64,000 nucleotides of DNA from Monarcha castaneiventris obscurior. Its lineage: Eukaryota; Chordata; Aves; Passeriformes; Monarchidae. Each line of letters starts with the position of its first letter. The first letter of the stretch is position 1. Under the pieces are notes generated by a model that saw only the letters and a list, made by a program, of their open reading frames with translations, made no database searches and was not told the DNA's origin. Both the position numbers and the translations under genes were made by a program. Where the stretch lies: positions 14,960,210-15,024,209 of the forward strand of contig JAMPIT010000884.1 of assembly GCA_026261815.1 (NCBI GenBank). The letters run 5' to 3'. Shown piece after piece: positions 14,109-25,000 of this stretch.

Positions 14109-15380
14109 ACCTTAGTGTTGGGACCCTATTATCCGCCAGTTTTGGGGCAGAGAGGCTTTTATTTACCTTTTAAAAAAGGGCTGGCCGCGTGCAGCAGAAG
14201 CTGTTTTCTCCCTGAGCAGAGGGGAGGGGGTGCTGTGTGTATTATTTCCTTCCAGCCTCCTTCATCTACCCACAGGCTGGCTTTGACGGCTTCCCTCCGA
14301 GGGGAAATATGGCTGTGGCTCTCCCGTTACATGAGCTGGTGTTGGGAGTTATTATTTAATTATGACAACTACACACAGACAAGGCACTGCATTAGGAAAC
14401 ACACACACACCATCTGCTAGATCCCATGATCTTGCTGTGGGCGTACAAGAGCGGAGTCTTATGAGCACTAACTTTATTCCAGGAGACCGTAAATGCAGGG
14501 CTCCCAGCACAGCACTGCCGAGGGAGGCAGCCAGGGGAAGAGCATTCCTCCATGATATAGTCATTACTGCTTCAGCAAGATGTTAATTTTCACAATAAAT
14601 AAGCTTAATCTTTTTATGCAGATCGTTTTAGAAAATAAACAGGCCGTTTTTATGAGCTACTTAGAACCGGGGCTGGGATGGGATTTGTGGTAAGGTCCTG
14701 CTCACACTACAAATTGTAAGCAATTCTGAGTTCCTGGGGAACTGCTGCAGATCATTATTTCTTGTGGGTTTTTAAATAACTTATAAATGCAACATTTTTG
14801 CGTGTTTCAGAGCATTTAGAAGGCAAAACCATTGCCTGGTGGAACTAAATTCATGATTACTAAAGAAACAAGACTACTGCAAACCATGGGCTGAGCTTGG
14901 AGTTTTACCACAGCACCTTTCTCAGCTTCTGGAGAACTTGTAAAGAAAACAGGGAGTGGGGGAGCTGCTGTGGGAGAGCCTGACCACCTTGGAAGCATGA
15001 AGTGCCTTGGGCTTCAGTGTGGTCTCCTCTGTTAGCCATGTTTGTAACTGCAGCAGGAGTTAGCAAACAGCAGAAAACTCAATTCAGGTATCTATAACCA
15101 CAGACCTTACTTGTAGAAAGGAAGTAATAATGCAGTTTTGGACTCCTGAGGATATCACTATCCTGCCTGACGTGGGCTGTGAATAGTAATGTACAATAGA
15201 TGTGTGAGTCTGATGTGAATTGTTGATTAATGTTTGCTGCAGGAATAATGCAGCTGTTGTCTTGAGGATAACAGAGATGTTGTCTTTTTCATGAAGTATT
15301 AGAGAAAGAGATGATATTACTAGCCAGAGTTAGGCATTTAATATCTTACATGACTGAATTTCAAGAGGGGACTGATCTTG

Positions 15381-15465
15381 CCTTCTGGCCAGCCCTGAGA
15401 TGATTGCATTTGTACGACAGTCTCTGTTTTGACACTAGATATGATATCATGTCCTGGCCAGAAGG
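15381..15465. repeat. inverted repeat with perfect 12-bp arms
   Basis: CCTTCTGGCCAG at 15381-15392 is repeated as its exact complement CTGGCCAGAAGG at 15454-15465. Inside the arms, after a 4-nt bulge, GAGATGAT (15397-15404) pairs with ATCATGTC (15446-15453) at 7 of 8 positions. The remaining loop is about 41 nt. The predicted hairpin lies 137 bp left of a CR1 fragment but is not part of it. Its function is unknown. Confidence 0.8.
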
Positions 15466-15601
15466 TTTCACAGATTTGGTGAGATTCTGTGAAGGAGCTG
15501 AATCTTTCCAGCCCAAAACTAGCCTGGCTTTCAGAAGACAAATATGGCCTCCAGGTTCAGCTGCTCCTGTTGACTTTGTGGGACGTGGGCCCAGCTCTCC
15601 C

Positions 15602-15802
15602 ATCATAGAATCATAGAATGATTTGGTTTGGACCTTAAAGTTTATCCAGTTCCAACACCCCTGCCATGGGCAGGGACACCTTTCACTAGATCAGGTTGCT
15701 CAAAAGCCCCATCCAACCTGGCTTTGGACACTTCCAGGGATGGGACATCCACAGCTTCTCTGGGCAACCTGTGCCAGGGCTTCACCTCCCTCACGGTAAA
15801 CC
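15602..15802 (-). mobile_element. CR1 LINE 3' end (about 200 bp)
   Basis: The plus strand starts with the terminal repeat ATCATAGAATCATAGAATG, then GGTTTGGACCTTAAAG, CCCCTGCCATGGGCAGGGAC, ACCTTTCACTAGATCAGGTT and TCTGGGCAACCTGTGCCAGG, the reverse complement of a CR1 3' end. Similarity fades after CCTCCCTCACGGTAAAC near 15802, where the copy is truncated. Confidence 0.94.
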
Positions 15803-18800
15803 TGCCTTGTGTCTGCCTGGGAGCCTGGATAAGACTGTGTAGCCTGAGCCTTCATTCCTGTCTTGTAAACAAGCTGATTTCATATTGTTAGGAAATCTCA
15901 TTTTCTCTTTATCTGTAGAAATGATGCTCAGGCACTGTGGAAAAGGGGATCACATAACCAGGTTAGCTTTGGCTGCATGCAGCCACACGTTGTGTCACTC
16001 CATCACAGAAACATCATCATTTCAACAGCTACAAGTTTATGTAAAACACTTCCATTCCCCATGGCAGCAAAGTTTATTAGCACTGTGCTTCTCTTCTTGC
16101 TATCCACTGAGCCAAGCAGTTGTGTCTCACAACTACAGAAAAATATAATACCTGGGCTGACTTTCCTAGTGCAGCCCAAGGGAATTGCTGTGGTTGCTGC
16201 CCCCTGCCTAACACATCCTCTGCAGGACATGGGATCCCACGTGGCATAGGGCAGCAGCCCTAGTTTGCCTGTCCAGCTCTGGATACACCACCAAGCACAC
16301 AGACAACAGCAGAGGCCATGTAAGCAGCCCCAGCCATGAACACAGGGCTTGAATAAACTGGCAGAGAGCTGAAGCTGCCCCTGGGGACATACCTGGGACA
16401 TGCTGAAGGAACAACGCTCCCTCCAATACCCTTGGGCACAGTCACCATGGGATCTTTAAACTCTGCAATTGTCAAAGAAACCCACCTACTCATTTCAAAA
16501 CACTGGCTTTAAATCAAATTCTAGGCAAAATAGCAAGCATACGAAAACATCAGTAGCTTCATTTGGTAATGCAGGTAGAGGTGTTTGTGTGCGTTTTTTT
16601 AGAATGTGTTTTATAATGTAAATACAACCTGGATGAGAAAGAGAAAAATTGTTTTCATCATGAAAGCAACTGTAATTCCCAATTAAACAACTCCTAATAA
16701 ATGTTGGTATTGTTCAGTCGCCGTGGAGGCCACCACTAACATCACACAGTGTGCAGGCCCCCAAAGCTCTTGTTTGTTTCTAAAGCGATCAGGTCACACC
16801 ACTCAGTTCTCCCCAATTTATTTAAATCTGTTACTTTATTTCAAGTGCTAATTATCTCTCACAACAAACAGAGCCTTGTCAGCTGCAATTACTGGCATTA
16901 CAATAGATTATCAACAGAAAAGTGTGTCTTGAAGCAAGAAGTGTTGCCTTGGTTACCAACCCAAAATGCTCCTGGATTGCATCTGTAACCACAATTTCCT
17001 GATTATACCTGAAATATTTCATGAGCGAGGCCCCTCTTTTCCTCCTAAATTAGCACAGGGCATCATGAGCCAAATTTTACCCTACAGAACTGTGATTTAA
17101 ATCACAACAGAGCAAGTTTGGAGCCAACGGTACCATATCCTAAAGGCAAAAGAAAGGGGTTACATTTTGCATGAGTGGAGGGGGATGCATTTTGCTCTTG
17201 TAGTTAGCGTTAGAATAATTCCAGTGCCTTCCCAAGCATTATGCCTGGCTCGTAAATGAGAATAGGCTCTTGCCCAGCAAAGCAAAGCAGGTGTGTTTCA
17301 TAAGGCCCTTCTCCTCCCCACCAAACACTCTGACACGTGCGAAGAGCTGGCACGGGCTCGGGAGCCTTGGACTGGTTGTGAATGCAGTTTTCAGGGATGG
17401 CAGTGAGTGAGAGAGGGGTTTGATTTGACTTGGCAGAAGGAGAAATGTCAGCCGTGAAGGAAGCGTGAGTTCAGGCGAGAAGTTGGGAGGTTGGGAACGT
17501 CTCTCATCCTGTGTCACACAGCCAAAAGTTAAATGCCTCTGCCTGAGAAATGTGTGCTTGTCTTTCATTCCACGTTCGGGCGCTTCAAACAGGAGGGAAT
17601 CAAAGCGGGAGCGGAGCCGGCGCCGAAACTTTGTGACCTTGTCAGTTGAACGAGGTTCCAGGACCTCTCAGGGACATGTATCAGCCTCCAAAGGGGAAGA
17701 CTGAAAAAAACCTCGGATGCCTAAGCGTTATTTCCACTAAATGTCAAGGATATCCTAAACTGCAGTCCTACTAAGCACCATTTATTTGGACCCCCAGCTT
17801 GTGACCCGTAATCTTATACGGGCAGCTTTCCCCTTCTGCACTTCCCAAAAACCTCCTGATTGATTTTAATGTACAGAGAGCGGATTCCTAGCCTTGAAAT
17901 GGCTCAACAGCTCTTTGCCTATCTTTACACCTCAGCCTGATGAAGATCTCCAAACAATACATTTGCTTCCCCCACAGAAGTCTAAAAATTTTGAGAATGC
18001 TGACCAATTTGGGTAAAATATGGTAGAAGTCTTTGCTTTCATTCAAGTTCTTTTTTAGACTGGAGATTTTCTGGTCCTGTGAGTGGCTTGGTGTTAGGAC
18101 ATTCGGCCAGAGAGGAGGAGCCCTGGACCTGTTTCCTCCCCTCTCCTCTCCAGGTGTGTGCCTGCACTGCCAGGACAGGACTGCATTTTCCAACCTCCCT
18201 TTGGGAAGCTGTGCCATGGCACAGGAGAGACTTAATGGGCGAAAGGGAGGGAGGGAGACCACAGCCAGCCGTGTGCTTGTGGCGTTTTGCTTAAAAGACG
18301 CTGAGTTCCACTGCCAGCTCCTTCTGTAGTTTATCTGTGTGAGAGCCATGCAATGTAAAATAGATCACTTGTGGGAATCCAGAGTGCAGGGAATATTTCT
18401 CTGCCTGTTTTGAAGAATCTAACCCCCCTGAACAACGTGGTTTTTGACCTTTATCCATGGAGAAAACTGCCTACTCTCTGGGAGGAATTAAAATCTACAC
18501 AGGTGTGAACTAGGTGATAGAATATGATGTAAGGATGTCACAGGGTGAAGAATTTAGAAGTTTTAGGTTTGTTAATGTAGTAAACAGATAAATAGTAAAA
18601 GTTCCAACATGGAGGAGACCTTGTAGTTTCTGACCTCTGTCTTTCTTCTTCTAGCCCCCCATATTTTGCAGCAAAAGTAGTTTAGGATGATTGGATGAAA
18701 AATTCCACAGTTCCTGCCTGCGTGTCAGAGTGATTTACTGAACATTGGAGGAAAAGTAAAAATATCTGTCGTTTCAAGTTTTTATTGGTTAATTTACCTT

Positions 18801-21800
18801 TAAAAGAGCTGTGAAATTTTGATAAGCAGCCATTTTCTTGCCTTCTCTTGCCATGTTCTGCTCTGCTATGTCTTCTCTACGCTAATAGCTGATAACACTA
18901 AAATAAACAACTATCTGAAGAAGCAGTTACTGCGAGTTTGCCTCGTCCGTCTATCAAGTTCCTTGCAAGGACTCTAAAGGACTCTAAAGGCCTCTCCCAT
19001 CAAGAGAGGCTGATTTATGGCACTACCAGTGTCAGACATGCAGATCCGAGTCCTCTCACAGTGAAAAAAGCCATGTCTGGATGTGCTGAGCCTCATTAAG
19101 GGCTGTAACCCTCCAAAACCCTGTGGATGGTGGTGGCAAGTGAGGGTGAGCCCAGTTTTCCCCACGGAGTTTCTCAGAAGGGCTGGAGCAGCAGGACTGC
19201 TGAGAATAGTCAGTCACTGCTGATGGAAGTGTCACCTTTGAACCAATCGAAAACCACTCTGAGGAACATGTTTTTATTTCAGCTTTGGAATCACTGTCTA
19301 GGAATAAATAAGAGGGTTTGGGGGCATTCTGCAGATCATTGGGGAGCATAGTGCGGAGTCTAATCTTCACTCACGATTTTCATCCCCTCAATTTGCACAG
19401 CAGGAGCACTGATTTGTACTCACAGCAGAACTGGTTTCTGTTTATCCAACCCCAAATATAAATATTTCCATAAAGATAAAATTTTAATGTAGGGCTTTAT
19501 GATGAAGGCTGTTATTTCCAGGCTGCCATTAACAAATCCATGCTGCTGTGGTTTAAATGGAAAAATTTAGAGCTGATTATAAAATGCTGTAATCAGACAC
19601 AGCTACAGAGATATGATAATACCTGAACTGGAGACAGAAGGTCCTGTTGGGGATAAAAAAGCAGAGTGAGGGACTGGAAGCCAAGCCTAAAAGTGCACAG
19701 CCACTGTCTAACAGGGCAGCACCATCAGAAGAGCATTATGAGCCACATGATAAGGTTCTCCCCCAGAACAGGTTTCCATGAGTTAGCCCAGGGGGAGATT
19801 GGACATCAATAGAGCTCCTTCACAGATACATTTTGGCTGCTTCAAAAATTAACTCATTAATTCTAAATAAACAGAAGTTCAAACAAAAATAGTCTGCCTT
19901 ATGAGGAAGTAACTAGAGCAGAGGGAGATGGTAAAGCAGCAGAGAGAAAAGTATGGATACCCAGAGAGGGACAGGTTTAAGGTTTAAATCCATTATGCTC
20001 TTACTAAAATGACTCTTCCCATTTTTCCCTAACTTCAGTATTTGCATTATTTTTGATAACACCCTCTTTGATATCCTAAACACATTCTAGGAGAGTAATA
20101 CAGGCTGATTGCTGCCACGCCCTGGTGTTTGCTGAGCCTGGCAGAGGAGGAGGAGAGCTGAGCACGGCGTGTGGCACACAGGGCTGCTTGGGGCAGCATG
20201 GGCATGAGCAGGTTTCTGTGATTCTTCAGATGTGGCATTTGAGTGGCCTTTAATGCATTTTATCTGCATGAAGCCAGCCCTGGAATATGTCTAAAAGGCT
20301 CCCCTGCTAGAGTGCAACAGGTTTTGACAACCACCAGTGCTCAGAGGAAGAACAAATGTGTGATTTAGGCCATTGTTAAGGACTTTTTCCCCCAAAGAGA
20401 GTTGTCACATTGCAAAATTGTAAAGCTGCCTATAATAGGATGCTGACTGCAAAATATGTTGCAGCCATGCTCTCCTATTATTTAACAATATAACTATGGT
20501 TATTTACCAAGCTTAGATTGGCAAACCATAGAGGAGCAAAACTACGTGAAAAACTTAGCATAGCTAAAGCAAAAATTTGTTCTATCTCAGGCCATGTTAT
20601 TATACTTTAAATTTTTATTAAGAAGTAAATTTACTGAGCATTGTTTGCCTTAGAGGTGAGTGGTTCTGAAACTCTATTTCTTGTTTCCACGTAACCATGC
20701 TTCTGTAAATTTTGAAGTTTTAACAAGAGTTTGGGGTCAGTTTCCTTAGGCAAGCTGAAGAAATTAATTCTGGTGATTTAGTTAGTAGTGGTGGTGTGGT
20801 CTTCTGTAATCATACACCAGGCAGCTGGAATGAGGTGGGGAAATTAATCTGTGCTGTACCTTTAAAGTAGGTGGATAAACCCAAAAGTAATAAAAAGAAA
20901 AACATAACTTTAGACTGATTCTAGAACTACTTTTGTTTTCTGCATACAGTGCAAGTTTACATGAAGAAGAGTGAGAGTGAGAGGCATTGAAAAAGTTAAA
21001 ATAACCTAATTCCAATGGATAGCTTTCCTGTCATAATCTAAATTAACAACATGGCACTGTGCAAGCACAGAACAGAGGGAGCTACTTTATCCCATAGCCT
21101 TTGCAGTAAGAAAAAAGCAATTTTAAAACGCAGCCTTTGATTTTCTTACTTTATTCCCTTTCTCTGAATGTCCCCTCTTTGTAATACTTGCTTCTGCCTT
21201 TCTTACAACCCCCAAATTCCTCAGCTCCAGGAACTGTGGGCACATGAGAGCTGGCAGATCAGGCCTTTCCTTCCCTTGCCTTGGAATATGCTCCCTTCTC
21301 AGATGGGGTGCTGCTCCAGAATAGAAATAACTAATGATAGTGTGACTGCTTGAAAGCCACATGGAGGGAGGGAGGAAAGAGATGCTATTCACTTCAGCAG
21401 TGCAAATAAAGCGAGAGCTTTCTTTCTACAGGCATGTGTGGGAAGGGCATCAACAGAGCAATTACATGGTGGGCGGGAAAGGGGATTTTGTCACTTTGGC
21501 AGTGCTGGCAGACAGAAATAAACTGCTTCTAGGGGAATAGCAGGGTAAGAACTTGCACATCAAGAGCATAAGCAGAATTAAAATGGGCCCTTAAGGGGAT
21601 TTATTGAGGGCTGGTTTTTTTTTAAAGTGCCTAAGGCCCCTCCTATTTCATTGTGTGCAAGCCAAGAATCAGGAGCAGGGTGAAAAAGCGAGCAAGTTGC
21701 ATCAAAACTAGTAAAAAACTGTTCTAACTGCAAGAATTTGATTGCAACCCTCATGCAGCTGTTACAGGTGTGGCAGAATGGCACGTTCAGCATGCAGGGC

Positions 21801-21885
21801 TGGTGAGAGGGGTAGTGGTCAAGAAAGCAGCATGTAAGAAACCCTCTTCCCTTTTCAAACCAAAAATGGGGTCCATTTCATCAAT
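15803..21885. other. intergenic DNA, no gene recognised
   Basis: It holds the CpG cluster near 17.6 kb and a local tandem duplication of GGACTCTAAA near 18970. The rest is AT-rich with no repeat family or exon that I can identify. Confidence 0.7.
17573..17652. promoter_or_regulatory. CpG cluster, candidate regulatory element
   Basis: Nine CpGs fall within 80 bp (CACGTTCGGGCGCTT, then AAAGCGGGAGCGGAGCC and GGCGCCGAAACTTT, then AACGAGG) in a region where CpG is otherwise scarce. Retained CpGs imply low germline methylation, as in promoters and enhancers. The segment also has a TCF/LEF-like AATCAAAG (17598-17605) and an extended nuclear-receptor half-site TGACCTTG (17634-17641). It is not part of any repeat that I recognise. 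No adjoining exon was found. Functional assignment is inference. Confidence 0.35.
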
Positions 21886-21955
21886 AGAATAGAATAGAAT
21901 AGAATAGAATAGAATAGAATAGAATAGAATAGAATAGAATAGAATAGAATAGAAT
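21886..21955. repeat. (AGAAT)14 pentanucleotide microsatellite
   Basis: Fourteen perfect AGAAT copies in a row (70 bp) on the plus strand, TTCTA-type on the minus strand. The array occupies the place of the CR1 3' terminal repeat. Its purity suggests recent or continuing length change. Because 5 is not a multiple of 3, the minus strand reads as a repeating Ser-Ile-Leu-Phe-Tyr frame, which is an artefact and not a gene. Confidence 0.97.
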
Positions 21956-22020
21956 ATGCTGAGTTGACCATCACATCATCAAGTCCAGCTCGTGGTCCTG
22001 CACAGGACACCCCAGGAACT
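21886..22020 (-). mobile_element. short CR1 3' end whose tail has become a pentanucleotide repeat
   Basis: On the minus strand it reads GGGGTGTCCTGTGCAGGACC, then an ACGAGCTGGACTTGATGATG-like segment and TCAACTCAGCATATTCTATT, the 3' end of the same CR1 subfamily as the copy at 54020-54622. Only about 65 bp of CR1 remain before similarity ends near 22020. The normal short terminal tandem repeat has expanded into the array listed next. Confidence 0.85.
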
Positions 22021-25000
22021 GCACTATTCGCTGCAGCTGCTTGTACTTTTTCCTGGTTTCCCTGGAATTCCATATCACTCATATGAAGGCAGAAGGCTCC
22101 AGTTTGACTGGAAGAGGGAAATCAAGCATTGCTGTTCTGCACCCACAACTGCCAGGTGCTGCTCGCCTTGTCTGGGAAATAAAAAAAAATTTCTAACATG
22201 GGTTACAATAACAGTGGACCATCGATGACACATTTGGGTGGTGGAGATGGTTTTGCCTCTTTTTCATGTTTTTTCTCGCAAAAAGAAATCTGGTAGTGAT
22301 GTCCACCAGTGTAGATGGACACAGACAGCTGTAATGTGATAATGCTGAATGGGAAATTGCAGATTGCTGCAAAAGGAAGATAAGAAATACGATGTGAGGA
22401 ACAGAGAGAGGTCCCTTCACATGTAAGACACACACCTCTGTCTCATGGACCCCAGGTGCCAACAACCAAATTTGAGCCACTCGATGTTTAGTGGAGCAGC
22501 TCATCACACTCATTTGGTGCAACACTGCTTGTAACAGCAGGCTGGGCTGCCATGCAGAGCACTGCAGCTGAGGCAGAATAAACCTGCCTTCAGCTAGACA
22601 GCCTAGAGATGTTTTAGATGGCAGATGATTGGTGATGTCACATAAAATTGACAGCTCTTCAGACAAAAGGAAGAAGCTTGACTTAATGAGTGCTATGGGT
22701 GGGTGTATAAGCAAAGACTTTTCTAAGAATTATCATTACCTGGGAAAGGCAATTTTCAGCTGAATTGACATTGCAGTAATTAAGGGCCAACGTAGAGAAT
22801 CTTGGTCATTATAACTATTTAAATTTCCAAATTGCTTAGTTTAGAATTGCTTATGCTTGAACTGCTACTGACAGCCCCATCACTTTCTATTCTCAGCCAG
22901 CTTGATTGGCAAATTGATGAGGTCTGTGCCACACAGCCACAGTTCCACCTTGGTGCCAAAAGTCACTACCTGGAGCAGAACAAGTAGCAACTACGGTCAG
23001 ATCAAACCACAGTGAATCCAAGTTTTATGTTCACTCCTTGACAGTGGAAATGCACATTAAAGGGGTCAGTGGGCAGCAGATTCTTGAAAACCATGCTGAA
23101 GGATGTCCTCATACTTCAGTTATTTAAATTTACCTTGCCTGTGAATGCCTTTTGTCAGCCTAGTTGGAATCCACACTGATGGGCTACGACAGAACCTAAT
23201 TTTTTTCTGGCTTTTTTCCTCTGTGTTGCCAGCTTCAGGTGGACAATGGTTTTCAAATGGCAAACGCTATTATGTGGTCATAGGAACTTTTTTCAGAGAT
23301 GGATAAAAGAAACATCTGGACCATCTGAGGGGATTGCATTATGTCTTGCAACAACGCTCTTAATTCTAAAAGTGAATCATTATATGTTGTACCTGCCAGT
23401 TGCTTTAATTCTCTTGTCATAGCAAAGTCAGAGAGGCTGGGAGACACAAACCATATTTTTATTTTAACAATTCAGAAGACTTTGTGCATTATCCTGCAGG
23501 AATGGAGGCACTGGTCTCCTTCAGCTTTGGCATGTTGGCCTCCTTTTTTTCCCCCCTGTAAAAATATATTAACTTATTGTGTACTTTGTTCTACCGACTT
23601 AGGCAGAGAGAGTTTTTTTTTTTTTAGTCCCTCTTCCTCTGTACTGTCACTTTTGATTCACAGTTGCTAAGCGTTGCAAAAGCTCACCAGAGGGACACTC
23701 TCATAGTGTGATTTGCAAACTTTGAAATAACACCCACCAGCAGAAGCACCATATGCTACAAAGTTGCACAGTAAACTGACAGCAGTATTTCATTTATAAT
23801 TTGAATTTCCAAAAATGTCAGCATTTTTCACATCAACAAATGCCTCTCAGCTTGCAGTGCATGGCTCTTTCCTCTGAGTGGACATTAAATTGTGCTAATT
23901 CTGCTTGAATTTCTACAGGCTTTATTAATGACAGACACATTAAAATCAATTTGCTTTTATTATGGTAACTTGTGGTATTGAGACAAAATAAATCTGTGGA
24001 TTTTCTGAATGTGCAGATAAGTCACTGGGCTTAAATGCTACCCAAATGTGTGTGTAGTTTACGGCATGTGGACTTTGTGGCTCTTTGTAACACTGATAAT
24101 CCAGTGCACCCTCTTTGATAATAAAATAAAGTACTAAGGAATAGTTTTTTAATCAATCAAAGGCAAACTTCACATAAAACACAAGTTGTTCCCTTTGTGG
24201 TTAATTTTCATCCAGCTGCACTTAAGTACAACAGAGCCAGCAGAGAAAACTACTTGGCAACACTTCCTAATTAGGGGACGTTAATTACAGCTAAATACTA
24301 TACAATTTCTATGTTAAAAGAGTTCATCTAAATCAATGTTATTATGGTACTAAAGGAATTAATAATGATTTCATACGTAGAAGCTGTTGCCAAACTACCC
24401 ATTAGTTCAGAGTTTAAAACGACTTTACAATGAAATCTCTAAATCTGCGTTCCATAAAGCAGCGGAGCACTCGCAGACAATCACACATGGCACTTGCATT
24501 GTGCATTAATAACTGCGCCTGATGGCATCCCCTGCTCCTGCTGGAGTGTTGATGGGCTGGGGAGAGAGGCAGGCAGGGAAGGGCCCTGCAAGGCAAGGCA
24601 CACATCCCCACAGGTCTGTCTCTGAGAATGGAGACCTGCCCGTCCCTCCACGGGAGGTTGGGTGCAGATTCCACGGGGCAGGGGGCAGGCAGACCCTCTG
24701 ACAAACCCACAGGCACTTCCCACACCAGCAGGGCTCATCCCAACGCTGAAATACAAACTGGGGCTGTGCAGTGTGGGATCATAGCCCCTCTGGCTCCCAG
24801 GCCAGGGTTCAGACATGCTCTTCCACTTAGGATGGGGAACTTCTTGTGGAACTGATCCATGCTAAAATGTCCTTCACTGCATCTACTCATATTGCTGCTT
24901 TAAATGCAACACAAGGATTAAATCACTTTTAGTTGCACCTTGCATTTCTGGCAGCATCTGCCTCACTAAAATTATGGCTCAGCATTTTTAAATCAAATCC

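Larger units (their letters stand above)
10557..15601. other. intergenic DNA, no gene recognised
   Basis: Single-copy-looking sequence between two CR1 fragments. It has a GC-richer patch at about 12130-12430 and the small hairpin at 14089. An AC run (about 14400-14410) is short. No gene or RNA was recognised. Confidence 0.7.

Noticed and set aside
21855..22082. Open frame with repeating SILFY pentapeptides
   Set aside because: A translation of the AGAAT microsatellite, not a gene.
22193..22714. 173-codon open frame on the minus strand, the longest outside DERA
   Set aside because: No recognisable domain, Cys/His/Leu-rich mixed composition typical of read-through of AT-rich DNA, and no splice or promoter context.
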